A program made the translations under genes and the position numbers. A DNA stretch of 64,000 nt from Pseudoneobacillus sp052180215 (lineage in GTDB: Bacteria > Bacillota > Bacilli > Bacillales > Cytobacillaceae). The stretch covers positions 592,001 through 656,000 of the forward strand of contig NZ_CP197471.1 in the NCBI RefSeq assembly GCF_052180215.1, given 5' to 3'. Below the pieces are notes generated by a model, which was given only the letters and a program-made list of their open reading frames with translations, had not been told where the DNA came from and did no database searches. Below are positions 26,202 to 36,259 of the stretch, one piece after another; position 1 is the first letter of the stretch; each line of letters starts with the position of its first letter.

Positions 26202-29200
26202 TTGTACAAAAACACATGTATGAAAAGTCTTTTAGCCTTATTTCTCATGTTTGGTATGCTCTTGTCGCCAATCACCTCTATTACAAGCTATGCGGAAACA
26301 CCACCATTAGAAGAAGCGATCGTTAAGTCTGTTAATTGGCTTGAAGCGACCCAAAACGAGGATGGAAGTTGGGGGAGTGCAGAGTTAGCCTTTCTCAACA
26401 CGACGGAAGTAGCCGATTATCTTTCCAAAAATAATAGGCTGCCTGCAAATGTGGAGAAGTCTAAAACTTGGTTGCAACAATTAGAGATTCATAATTTTGA
26501 TGTAGCTTCTCGAGTATTACCGCTCATCCAAAATTACGACCTTCAAAATCTATTAATCCTAAGCCAGAATGAAGACGGTGGCTGGGGAATTGCAGAGGGA
26601 TATGAAAGTGATATTTTAGATACCACGCTTATCCTAAATGCCTTAACGGCCATGGAGGATACAGACCCAGCTGTTTTAGAAAACGCCGTAAATTACCTCA
26701 TTAGTAAGCAGCAAGCCAACGGATCATGGGCTTTTAATCAAGTCGATGACTCAGTTATTTCTTTGACGGCTCAAACCGTATTAGCTTTAAGTGAATTTCA
26801 GACTAAGACAAATCGGACATCCAGTGAGCTGCAAACAGCTTTGAGATTAGCTGGAGAATATCTGGTTTCTACCCAGACATGGGGGATGGATGAAGATTCG
26901 ATTATGGATAGTCTACTATCCTATCGAGCTATTTTAAATACGGTAGGAGCAGATGTACTAAAAAATATAGATAACTCCATTGTCAGTGTACAGCAATCAG
27001 ACGGCAGCTGGTTTAGTGACCCTTATCTGACCGCTCTTGCTTTAAAGGCACTTCAAGAAAAAATGAATATGCCTTTTGCGAAAATAGACTCGATACAATT
27101 ATGGAAAAACGAAAATGATAGTCAGATAGAAAGCTATAGTTACAATGCCTATGATTCTTTTGAAATCAGAGTAGATAGCACTTTTGATGCGAATCAGGCA
27201 ACCCTTCTTTATTTTATTAAACAAAAGAATGGAACCATTATCTCTGCACAAACAGATGGACTTCCTGGCTGGAATACGAAAAATAGTCTTCCAGGCGATT
27301 ATTCGGTTATTGCACAGGTAAAGGACAATACAAGTGGTCGAATCATTGCAAGCCTAGAGAAGCCATTTGTCATCAATCCAACCTTTACCATTGGAGCGGT
27401 TTCCATTGCCACAGATCCTGAAAATAAGAGAGTGAACACTTCAGGAGAGGTGAGTACAGAAATTACGATCATTTCCAATTCAAATATGGACAAATCATTA
27501 ACCCTAAAAACATCTGTTATGGATGGAACAACAGTTATGGCCGAGGATACGAAAACATTTGAAAGTAAAGCAGCAGATCAAATTAGCAGAATAAGATCTC
27601 TCATCTTCACCCCAGATACTACTGTACCAAAGGATTACCTGATTAAATCTGAAGTTTTTGATGGAACGAATGTCATCGCTCAAGGTGAAAAGACGTTCCA
27701 GGTGCTGCCGCCTCCACCTCCAACAAGAATCGATGCTACACAAAGTACGGATAAAACGGTTTTATTCCCTGGTACAGACTCGGTTACAGCTCAGCTGAAG
27801 CTAAAGGGTGAAGGTACTCCTGACATGCCAAAACGAAACCCGATTGATTTGATCCTTACCATTGATAATTCAGGAAGTATGGAATGGGGAGACCGTGATT
27901 GGTCAACCACAAAGCCTTGGAGAATTGATTTTGCCAAGGATGCTTCTAAGAGAGTAGTAGATTTACTTCAAATTCAAGACAAGGGTGCCGTTGTTGAATT
28001 TGCAGGCAGTGTGTGGATTCAGCAGGATTTAACGGCAGATAAAGAACTTTTGAAAAAGAGAATTACCGAAACGCCACCTTCTCCATGGGATGGAACGGAT
28101 ATAGCCCGTGGACTTAGCAAAGCCATGGAAATATTGAACAATAAAAGCGAAGAAGGCAGAGATAAGGTTATCGTTCTCCTTTCAGATGGTGATTCATCGC
28201 GATATTACGCCATGAGAGAGGCAGAAAAAGCGAAAGCGAAAGGCTACAAAATTTTCTCGATAGCGCTAGGTGCAGGTGCCGACCGATACTTAATGGAGCA
28301 GCTTGCCATTATGACAGGTGGCAAATATGTATACAGTCCAACGATGGCACAGCTGGACGAGATGATGACGATGCTCGCTGGAGAAATTTTTGATAATGCC
28401 GGTGAAGATGTGGTTCTTGAAACAACCATACCAGCAAACGGAATGACTGTAGACCCTTTGAAAATCAATCCAGCCCCAAGCAGTATCGATGAACATGCTG
28501 ATGGATCAAAAACTCTAAAATGGACAATGGACAGAATGGTCATCGGGGAGGAAAAGCCATTTGAAGTAACATACGAAGGCACGAATCTTCTTTCGGATAC
28601 AACCGTTCATCTTACGAAAAATACGAAGTTGACGTATGTCGATAAAAATAAAACGACTGTAACGGTTAATCTTCCAGATTTAAAGATTCCGGTTAATAAA
28701 TATTTACTAGATTCAAAGGTAGAAACGGATAAGGTAAGCTACCAAGCAAACGAAAATGTGACGATCACCAATACGGCTACCAATCTTACAAAAGAAGCAT
28801 CCACTCTTACAGGAAAAGTCGAAATAACGGATGCGGATGGAAATTTGGTAGAAGTAGTTGAGGAAAACATTCCGATGACATGGAATAGTTCAGAAAGTAA
28901 AACAACCACATTCACTTGGAATAGCAGTCAAACAATGGCAGGACTTTATAAGGTAAAGGTGACTTGGAGCGAAAATGACAAGGCCATCTCCGTGACAGAA
29001 GCTAGCTTCGAAATTGAAGCAGATGGTGACCTCACTAGCTCAATAACGGTTGATAAACAACAATACGCTGCAGATGAAGAAGTGAGAATTCGTACAGATC
29101 TCATTAATAACAGCACAAACAGTATAGAAAATAACCTTATCTTAAAAACAACGATTACAGATGAGCAAGGCAACATCATTTGGACAGCAGAACAAGCAGC

Positions 29201-30575
29201 ATCAGAACTGCTTCCTGCAGCACAATTAACCTTAACTTCAAACTGGAATACAGCTCAAAATAAGCCGGGAATTTATACAGTGACCGCTGAAGTATTGAAA
29301 GGTGAAGTCAAATTATCCGAAAGCACAGCAACGTTTGAAATTGTTTCTGAAAAAGAAGGAGTCATGGGCGTTTCGGGTAACATTCAAGTACTTGAGAAAA
29401 ATATTTATCCAGTAGACCCAGTTCAGTTTAAATACATCTTGAATAATACAGGAAATGTGAATCTAACTGACGTGACAGCAAGAATTCGAATTGTGGATAC
29501 GGCATCCGAGAAGGTACTTGGAACGATTCAAGAAAAAACCGACATCGAAATCGGATCAAGCTATACAGCGGAAAAGGCTTGGGAGCATGAACCATTAGAA
29601 ACGGGTGTTTATATGGTCGTATTTGATGCGATTCTTGCAAACGGCAAAGAGGTTCCACTAGGCAGCAGTTATATTCAAGTGGAAAAACCATATGAAACCA
29701 CGCTCAGTCAGATCGTAAGCCCTCGAGTTTTAGTATGGGCTGAAAGTAACAACAACATCAACCTAGCAAAGGAAACGCTTGAAAGCATGTCAGCTTTCTA
29801 TCAAATGGTAGATAACCGTGACGATTTTATGAGCGAATTACGAACTGGAAAATACAATCTATACATGTTACTTGATAGTCAACTTCCTTTAACCGGACAC
29901 GATGACGAAGAGTTAGCGGCAGAAGTAGCAAAAGGAAACGGAATTATCGCATCCCATCACGCAAATGGTGATAATTTTAAAAATATGGATCTATTTGGTG
30001 TGAAAGTAAAGGGAAGCACAACTCCACATGATTACAAAGTTGATTTCTTAGCCAATTCTTACTTTGGTCCTTTCACTTTAAGTGGAACAGGCAAAGCATT
30101 AAATGTGGAGCTGGAAGGTGGGGAGCAGCAAGCTGTATTAACGAGCAAAAAAGGAGACTCACCTGGGGTTGTCACTTCTAATTATGAAAATGGAAAAACG
30201 CTTTTATTCACCTTCGATCTTGGTAGTAGCCAAGGCGAAACCTCTACCATTTTGAAAAAATCGATTGAGTTGGTGACACCAACTATAGAAACGAGCAATC
30301 AATATACAGAGCTGGAAGTAAAAGTGAAGGCAAACACATCTATTGGAGCAGAAATCATCTTAACGACTCCTCAAGGTTCAGAGGTGGTATGGATGTCTCC
30401 AGATACGAGTGCATGGAGATTTGAGACCGTTACAGGTCAGGAGTACACATTCAGAGTGCTATTGAAGCTTCCTGAAGCAGCAGGAACGTACCCTGTAACA
30501 CTAGATTCCTATTATGCGACAGCAAATGGAATGTTGAAATTTAACACAATGGAAACCATGATTGCTCGTGAATAG
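26202..30575 (+). CDS. Large secreted protein: terpenoid-cyclase-like repeats, VWA domain, Ig-like repeats
   Basis: The protein of about 1457 residues starts at TTG 26202 behind AAGGAG (upstream ATG 26133 has no site). A signal peptide ends near SYA-ET. Residues about 35-330 hold squalene-cyclase-like repeats (SVNWLEATQNEDGSWG, LLILSQNEDGGWG, VNYLISKQQANGSWAF). A VWA domain at about 548-740 has an intact MIDAS start D555NSGS, GTDIARGL and LLSDGDSS. The rest is Ig/CARDB-like repeats to the C-terminus. No LPXTG anchor is seen. The toxin-like gene follows after 42 bases, so this is probably its surface or export partner. Confidence 0.88.
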   Translation: MYKNTCMKSLLALFLMFGMLLSPITSITSYAETPPLEEAIVKSVNWLEATQNEDGSWGSAELAFLNTTEVADYLSKNNRLPANVEKSKTWLQQLEIHNFDVASRVLPLIQNYDLQNLLILSQNEDGGWGIAEGYESDILDTTLILNALTAMEDTDPAVLENAVNYLISKQQANGSWAFNQVDDSVISLTAQTVLALSEFQTKTNRTSSELQTALRLAGEYLVSTQTWGMDEDSIMDSLLSYRAILNTVGADVLKNIDNSIVSVQQSDGSWFSDPYLTALALKALQEKMNMPFAKIDSIQLWKNENDSQIESYSYNAYDSFEIRVDSTFDANQATLLYFIKQKNGTIISAQTDGLPGWNTKNSLPGDYSVIAQVKDNTSGRIIASLEKPFVINPTFTIGAVSIATDPENKRVNTSGEVSTEITIISNSNMDKSLTLKTSVMDGTTVMAEDTKTFESKAADQISRIRSLIFTPDTTVPKDYLIKSEVFDGTNVIAQGEKTFQVLPPPPPTRIDATQSTDKTVLFPGTDSVTAQLKLKGEGTPDMPKRNPIDLILTIDNSGSMEWGDRDWSTTKPWRIDFAKDASKRVVDLLQIQDKGAVVEFAGSVWIQQDLTADKELLKKRITETPPSPWDGTDIARGLSKAMEILNNKSEEGRDKVIVLLSDGDSSRYYAMREAEKAKAKGYKIFSIALGAGADRYLMEQLAIMTGGKYVYSPTMAQLDEMMTMLAGEIFDNAGEDVVLETTIPANGMTVDPLKINPAPSSIDEHADGSKTLKWTMDRMVIGEEKPFEVTYEGTNLLSDTTVHLTKNTKLTYVDKNKTTVTVNLPDLKIPVNKYLLDSKVETDKVSYQANENVTITNTATNLTKEASTLTGKVEITDADGNLVEVVEENIPMTWNSSESKTTTFTWNSSQTMAGLYKVKVTWSENDKAISVTEASFEIEADGDLTSSITVDKQQYAADEEVRIRTDLINNSTNSIENNLILKTTITDEQGNIIWTAEQAASELLPAAQLTLTSNWNTAQNKPGIYTVTAEVLKGEVKLSESTATFEIVSEKEGVMGVSGNIQVLEKNIYPVDPVQFKYILNNTGNVNLTDVTARIRIVDTASEKVLGTIQEKTDIEIGSSYTAEKAWEHEPLETGVYMVVFDAILANGKEVPLGSSYIQVEKPYETTLSQIVSPRVLVWAESNNNINLAKETLESMSAFYQMVDNRDDFMSELRTGKYNLYMLLDSQLPLTGHDDEELAAEVAKGNGIIASHHANGDNFKNMDLFGVKVKGSTTPHDYKVDFLANSYFGPFTLSGTGKALNVELEGGEQQAVLTSKKGDSPGVVTSNYENGKTLLFTFDLGSSQGETSTILKKSIELVTPTIETSNQYTELEVKVKANTSIGAEIILTTPQGSEVVWMSPDTSAWRFETVTGQEYTFRVLLKLPEAAGTYPVTLDSYYATANGMLKFNTMETMIARE

Positions 30576-30617
30576 TGAGCATCCAAATCATCAAACTAGA
30601 CGGAGGAAGATAAAAAA

Positions 30618-33600
30618 ATGACGTCGAAGAAATTAATGAAATGGGTAGTTCTTCTTGTGTTGGTTGTTTTCACATTCTCTTTTGGGCTTCCCACAAAGGA
30701 ACTAGCATTTGCAAAGTCAATCGAAAACATTAAACAAGCCAATGCAAATATCAAATATGACAAGCCAACTACGACAACGACTTTAGGTAGCTTTGTAGAA
30801 ACGCTGCTTGAATATGTTGAGAAAATGGAAGCATCCCTTGAAGAGGGAGACTTAAAAGAATTAAAGAAGCAGGCAAACGACACGAAAAAGGCTTTACAGG
30901 ATATTCGAAAAAATATAAACAAAGAGCTTGCTGAAAATGGCAAGACTCTAGATAAATTAAATGCAATTAAAGCGAAAAAACAGCATGATCAGCTGAAGGC
31001 AGAATTAGATAAAAAACTGGACAGCTTTGAAGCTTTACTCGATAAGCTTGATGAACTATCAACCCTTGTAAAGGAATTAAAGGGAAAAGATAAGGATGCA
31101 ATAAAAACTAAGCTAGATGAGATTGCCAAGACATTAAATCCAGAGCAGCCCCAGCAGCCGCTTGGCGCACTACCGCATAGCAATGCAAACATCACTCCTC
31201 CAGAACCAGCTACTGGTGGAGGGGTCACCCCGGCATATGTGGGATTGGAACAAAGCATTTCATCTGAGCAAGGATTACCTGTAACCCCTGTAGAGGCAGA
31301 CTTAGCTGAAACGCCTGAAACAAAGCTTACACCTAAAATCAAAGAGCTTGCCGATTCTTTGGAAACACCTGTCAAAATCTATGAATATATCAAAAATAAC
31401 ATCGATTTCGTTCCATACTACGGCTCTAGAAAAGGGGCTACGGGTACCTTGCATCAAATGACAGGGAATGATTATGATCAAGCCTCCCTGTTAATTTCGA
31501 TGCTGAGATACAAAGACATCCCTGCTCGTTATGTGAATGGAACCGTACAGGTCCCAATTGAAAAGGTAAAGAGCTGGACAGGAGCTCCTACTCCAGAAGC
31601 AGCCATCAAAGTACTAAGCTCACTTGGGATTCCAACCGTCTCCCTTGTGTCTGGTGGTAAAATTATCGCTGCACGCTTTGAACATACCTGGGTAGAAGCG
31701 TATGTGCCATATGAAAATTATCGTGGAATCGGGGCAAAAAAGGGGAAGAAGATATGGGTTCCTCTTGACCCGAGTTTTAAGCAATATAAGATCGAAAAAG
31801 GCTTGGATATCCTAGAAATAGCTGGAGTTTCCGAAGAGCAAATTGTCGATGCTTTTAAAATGAAAGGCAATGAATCGATCTACGGAAGTTCGATTAGCAA
31901 TCTTGATATGTCTGATTTAAGTAGTTTCCTAGATGGTTCAACAGATAAAATTGAACAATATATAGCCGATCATCATCTTGAAGACACGGATGCGAAAGAA
32001 TTGATTGGTGGTAAGAAAATTATCCCTGAAAATCTCGGATTACTGCCGCTGACACTTCCGTACAAAACGATAACGGTACTGTCAGAAACCAATACGATTC
32101 CACTTGCAAGCAGTGAAAAAATCGGCTTTTCTATTAAGGGGAATGACCCGTTCAACTTAAATTTTTCCGGTGAGAATGATTTTAACGTTGAATTTAGGGC
32201 CGTTGAATTGTATGGAAAAAGAATTACCCTTTCTTGGATTCCAGCTACACAAGAGGATGAAGAGATCATAGAAGAATACGGTGGTCTATTTAAAACACCA
32301 GCTTACATGCTTCAGCTGAAGCCGCAGTTAAAGGCTGATGGTGACATCATTACAGAAGGGAAGGCTGTTGGTTTTGGTAATAGACAGCAATTTACGATTG
32401 CGATGGGGCATGCAGGTCGACCCGTAGAGAATGTGACGAATCCTGTTACGGCTGGAGGTTTTTACAGCATTTCCTTTGACTATGGAAAAATAGATGTAGA
32501 AGAACTACAGACCATTAAGGATCGGATTATGGCTGTCAAAGATACAGCTACTGAGGATAGTATTTATACAGATGAAGTCATGGGTGAAATTTTAAATAGT
32601 GTCGGAAAATCCTATTTTGCTCAATTGGATGCCTTTAATTCTGTAGCGGCTAATGCGTACCAAGTAAGCTCCACACGTCAGATTAGTGAAGCGATGACAG
32701 GCTATCAACCAAATGTGAAGTATATGTTCTTCAGTCCGGTTGAGGTGACAGGCGGATCGTTCTTTATCGACGTCGATCACGACGTATTTGGAGTGGTCAG
32801 TCTAGAAGGGAAAAAGGAAAAAGAAATCAGCTACATGATGAACACCGGTGTGATAGGCTCAGCTATGGAGCACGGCATTCATGAGCAAATTTTTCAAGTA
32901 CCTTCCGTTTCCTCTATTAAAATCCTAACGGAAGCAAGCAAAAGAGGAATCCCAATCTATACGATTGGCAAGGACAACATGGATCAGCTTAATGAAATAA
33001 CCGTATCAAGCTCTGTGAAAACAGACATCGTGAATGCGGTTAACAGCGGAAAGGTTGTTACGATTCCGCAAAAAGAATTCAGTTATTATGACTGGCATGG
33101 GGCAGGCTATATTGTCATGGACCCTTCAACAGGAGCAGCCGGTTATATGATCAGCGGTGGTCTAGCTGGAGGTTCAGCAGCCATTGATATTGGTGTTAAT
33201 TTAGTTGGTTTAGCGGCACTTGCATGGGCGATATTTGATGTCATCACGATTGCGATGGCGTTCCTCGCCGCAACTAGTCCGATTATGATGTTCGTTTTCT
33301 TTGCGTTATTTGTCATTGCTTTAATTGCACTGGTGATGACGTTGGAAAACATCATTATGTATTGGAAAACGGGTGACTATAAATATGCTAGTGCGTTGAT
33401 GGGCGATTTAATCATGAATATGTCTGTCTTTGGGATTTTCAAGGTTCTGGATAAGGTATTGCCAGGATTAACAGCGTTGTTTAAAGGGGTTAAAAACCAA
33501 ATGGATGATGTCGCCAGAGCGGCTGATAACATTGGTGATGACCTCGCCGAAGACATTGCCCGTATTGATGGTCCTGAAAAATTGCCACAAGCTGAACAGG

Positions 33601-34532
33601 TTATTAATGACTTGAATGCAAGTGGAGTAGACCCTAATCTAATCAGTAAGGTAGCGGATGAACAAGGACTAGACGGTCTTACTAGTCTCAAAAACTTACT
33701 AGAAAAAACGAAATGTGTAACAGCAGCCATTGCAGCTGCCTCCTGTAATCCACTTTTAACAGAACAGCAGATAGCAGACTTTGTGAAACAAGGATTAGAC
33801 TTAAAAACAATCGTCAAATTTTTAGACGAAGGTTGGTCAGTAGATAGTGCCGTTCAACTGACGAAGGCAACGGAGGATGGTATACTAACACCAAATGCAT
33901 GGAATGGAAAGCTAGTAAGTCAAACAGGTGATGCTACCCATCTAACCGAACGCGAACTGTCAGAGATTAATAAAGCATTAAAAGATGGAAGAAATGTCGA
34001 TGTTGACTTAATCAAGACATTAAGAAATCAGGCTAATAATCTAGCTGACACCTATGCTAGCAAAATTAACAATTTATCTGCTGATACGTTGGCGAACCTA
34101 AGCAAGACATATGGAGATGGTACAGCGCCATCTAAAATCTTGAGTGATGAACTAGTCAATGCGGGCATGACAAGACCAGCAGATGTGGAAACTCATCATA
34201 TTGTGCCAGCGAAACAAGCAGGACAGGATATCGTGAATATTTTACAAAGAAATGGCATTCATATTAACTCGGCAGCCAATGGAGTGTACCTGCCTGCGAA
34301 AGAAAATCTTGACTGGCCAGGGCAAGTCACTCATAATGCCTTCTTGAATTTCACGGATTCAGGAAATCCAATGTTTAGACACGGACAGGTATATATTGAT
34401 TATATCTCCTCCAATATTAGAGCCATCGATGAAGCAGGATTAGGTAGAGATGCCATGATTGATTTCTTGAACGATACTCGACAAAAATTATTAAATGGTG
34501 AAATTGATTTCTTATATAAAGACTTGGAGTGA
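30618..34532 (+). CDS. Secreted polymorphic toxin: coiled coil, transglutaminase-like fold, membrane segments, AHH nuclease
   Basis: The 1304-residue protein has a signal peptide (residues 1-33) and a coiled coil (about 55-175). A transglutaminase-like domain spans about 235-400: H of FEHTWVEAY near 355 and D of WVPLDPS near 382 are present, but the nucleophile position reads GNDYDQAS with no cysteine. Two or three membrane segments follow at about 843-914. The C-terminal 115 residues carry ETHHIVPAKQAG (H1193, H1194), the AHH signature of an HNH-superfamily toxin nuclease. Such modular N- and C-termini are typical of polymorphic toxins. An Imm11-SUFU gene begins six bases later. Confidence 0.88.
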   Translation: MTSKKLMKWVVLLVLVVFTFSFGLPTKELAFAKSIENIKQANANIKYDKPTTTTTLGSFVETLLEYVEKMEASLEEGDLKELKKQANDTKKALQDIRKNINKELAENGKTLDKLNAIKAKKQHDQLKAELDKKLDSFEALLDKLDELSTLVKELKGKDKDAIKTKLDEIAKTLNPEQPQQPLGALPHSNANITPPEPATGGGVTPAYVGLEQSISSEQGLPVTPVEADLAETPETKLTPKIKELADSLETPVKIYEYIKNNIDFVPYYGSRKGATGTLHQMTGNDYDQASLLISMLRYKDIPARYVNGTVQVPIEKVKSWTGAPTPEAAIKVLSSLGIPTVSLVSGGKIIAARFEHTWVEAYVPYENYRGIGAKKGKKIWVPLDPSFKQYKIEKGLDILEIAGVSEEQIVDAFKMKGNESIYGSSISNLDMSDLSSFLDGSTDKIEQYIADHHLEDTDAKELIGGKKIIPENLGLLPLTLPYKTITVLSETNTIPLASSEKIGFSIKGNDPFNLNFSGENDFNVEFRAVELYGKRITLSWIPATQEDEEIIEEYGGLFKTPAYMLQLKPQLKADGDIITEGKAVGFGNRQQFTIAMGHAGRPVENVTNPVTAGGFYSISFDYGKIDVEELQTIKDRIMAVKDTATEDSIYTDEVMGEILNSVGKSYFAQLDAFNSVAANAYQVSSTRQISEAMTGYQPNVKYMFFSPVEVTGGSFFIDVDHDVFGVVSLEGKKEKEISYMMNTGVIGSAMEHGIHEQIFQVPSVSSIKILTEASKRGIPIYTIGKDNMDQLNEITVSSSVKTDIVNAVNSGKVVTIPQKEFSYYDWHGAGYIVMDPSTGAAGYMISGGLAGGSAAIDIGVNLVGLAALAWAIFDVITIAMAFLAATSPIMMFVFFALFVIALIALVMTLENIIMYWKTGDYKYASALMGDLIMNMSVFGIFKVLDKVLPGLTALFKGVKNQMDDVARAADNIGDDLAEDIARIDGPEKLPQAEQVINDLNASGVDPNLISKVADEQGLDGLTSLKNLLEKTKCVTAAIAAASCNPLLTEQQIADFVKQGLDLKTIVKFLDEGWSVDSAVQLTKATEDGILTPNAWNGKLVSQTGDATHLTERELSEINKALKDGRNVDVDLIKTLRNQANNLADTYASKINNLSADTLANLSKTYGDGTAPSKILSDELVNAGMTRPADVETHHIVPAKQAGQDIVNILQRNGIHINSAANGVYLPAKENLDWPGQVTHNAFLNFTDSGNPMFRHGQVYIDYISSNIRAIDEAGLGRDAMIDFLNDTRQKLLNGEIDFLYKDLE

Positions 34533-34538
34533 TAACAA

Positions 34539-35798
34539 ATGAGATTCTGGGAACTTCGTGTAGATCCTACTGTTGACGAATTATGGGGAAAAGATGACCA
34601 ATCCAATCAAGTCATGAGTGATAGAAAAGGGTTAACGGGTACTTCAATGAAGGATACGTGGAGCCCTATTGAGCTGGTGACAATTGAACCAGGTGACGCG
34701 GGAGACATGATAAGCTACGGTAAAAATACCATCTATCCTATTTTTACAAAGAAGGCAGTGGAGGTTCTTAAAGATCTCATTTCAGACTCAGTAGAAATCT
34801 TACCTATTCACCATGACCAATATGATGGCTATCTGATTAATATTATGAATGTACTAGATTGTTTGAATGAGGAAACCGCGAAGATGAGCAAATGGGGTGT
34901 CATCGAAAAATATGATTTTATAGAGGAAAAAGTTCAAGAGGAACATATATTTTTCGTCTATATAAAGAAAACGGCGAGACCCTCGCTCGTTCCTATCGTA
35001 TCTGATGATTTCAAGCAACGAGTAGAGGAAAATGGATTGAAGGGATTTAGGTTTACTAGCATCTGGAATTCAGGTACTGATGTTAAAAAGAAAACGATTT
35101 ACACTGAAAAGAATCCGTCTCTAAGAATTGTGACAAAAACGGATTTTGAAGCACATATTCAAGAACATGTCGGTGAAATTGATAAAGTAATAGTCGATCC
35201 ATCTAATCTGTTAACAGAAGTAGATTTATATTGTGTTCGTCCGAATTCTAAAATAAAGGCTAACACGATTATCACAAAAGGAAATAGCTTCTTTAAAATG
35301 CAGGCGCCTTCGACGGTCGATAGTGCATACGCCGAACTCATGCTGCACCTCCCTGCGGATTGGGATATAAATGGTTGGCCAGTAACGCTTATGAAAAATT
35401 TCGGAAAAGATGTGATGAGAAAAGGCTACTGGCTAGGACAGTGGTTCGTATTCCCTAACCAATCGGAAGAAGAGATGCGAAATACGTATGCCGCCCTATT
35501 CGGGGTTGAAACGTTTCATTTTGATTCGAAGTTGGAATCTTACTGCCCTGAGACTGACTTCTGCGGAGTCATGATTGCACCACCTTTTCCAACGATCTCA
35601 GATGTGTTTAAAATGCCTTATTTAGATGAAGGAAAAGTGGTGGAAGGAGAATGGCCGATTTACTTCCATACTTTGATTCCTCTTTATCGAGAAGAGATCC
35701 ATTTCTATTTTAAAGAAGGTAAAGATCGTTTTGTTAAGAGAATTCTTGAACATGGAATCGAAAAAATGTTTGATTTAAATCGAAAATCCATTTGCTAG
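34539..35798 (+). CDS. Two-domain immunity protein (Imm11 + SUFU)
   Basis: The 419-residue protein has an N-terminal Imm11 (DUF1629-type) domain, residues about 1-180. Diagnostic blocks are YDGYLINIMNVLDCLNEE and VSDDFKQRVEENGLKGFRF. Residues about 225-410 form a SUFU domain (AYAELMLHLPADWDINGWPVTLMKNF). Both domains are recurrent immunity modules of polymorphic toxin systems. It is cytosolic. Its ribosome-binding site GGAGTGATAA lies inside the end of the toxin gene, implying coupled expression. It most likely neutralises the AHH nuclease. Confidence 0.9.
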   Translation: MRFWELRVDPTVDELWGKDDQSNQVMSDRKGLTGTSMKDTWSPIELVTIEPGDAGDMISYGKNTIYPIFTKKAVEVLKDLISDSVEILPIHHDQYDGYLINIMNVLDCLNEETAKMSKWGVIEKYDFIEEKVQEEHIFFVYIKKTARPSLVPIVSDDFKQRVEENGLKGFRFTSIWNSGTDVKKKTIYTEKNPSLRIVTKTDFEAHIQEHVGEIDKVIVDPSNLLTEVDLYCVRPNSKIKANTIITKGNSFFKMQAPSTVDSAYAELMLHLPADWDINGWPVTLMKNFGKDVMRKGYWLGQWFVFPNQSEEEMRNTYAALFGVETFHFDSKLESYCPETDFCGVMIAPPFPTISDVFKMPYLDEGKVVEGEWPIYFHTLIPLYREEIHFYFKEGKDRFVKRILEHGIEKMFDLNRKSIC

Positions 35799-35811
35799 AT
35801 ACAAAAAAAGT

Positions 35812-35848
35812 GGTCTAGAGCTTGTTGAGAGCTCTGGACCGTTTTTTT
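35812..35848 (+). terminator. Terminator of the toxin-immunity operon
   Basis: GGTCtAGAGCT pairs with AGCTCTgGACC and is followed by TTTTTTT. Confidence 0.85.
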
Positions 35849-35874
35849 GTTGCCTTTTTTTGGGGGGAAATCGA

Positions 35875-35946
35875 TTTATCAACTGGTTTTGGCGGTTAAT
35901 CAACCGCAAATTAAATTTATCAACCGTTTTTCAAATTTATCAACCG
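35875..35946 (+). repeat. Family B array 3 (four units)
   Basis: Units start at 35875 (TTTATCAACTG), 35896 (TTAATCAACCG), 35916 and 35936 (both TTTATCAACCG). Spacing is 21, 20 and 20. The array starts 27 bases after the operon terminator, as for arrays 1 and 2. No gene was recognised from 35947 to 36259. Confidence 0.9.
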
Positions 35947-36259
35947 CGACCCAAAGAGTAGCAATTGTAGCGTATGAAACACTTTTCAATGAGTCAAGAT
36001 TCGAGCTAACAGATAAATGTTTAACCTTTAATTGATGGCAGCAAGAGATATTACGGCTGGTGAGGTTTGGTGATTCGGTGATTTTGGTGATAAGGCATTC
36101 TACTGACTATTATGGTAAAGTATAAAAAATAGCTGCAGAGAGTGGTGGGAATTGTCTTTTTTATCCCCACCACACCACAAGATTGGGAAAAAAGTAAAGG
36201 AATAGGCATTTCCATGAATAAGTAAGAGAATCCGGATTTCATTTATGGGAGGGAGTACC

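Noticed and set aside
30618..34532. Reading the 1304-aa protein as a cross-linking transglutaminase like Tgl
   Set aside because: The fold is a different (papain-like) family, the catalytic cysteine is absent, and the C-terminal AHH nuclease and following immunity gene point to a toxin.
35847..36035. 62-codon frame across family B array 3
   Set aside because: It is produced by translating the repeat units and has no start signal.
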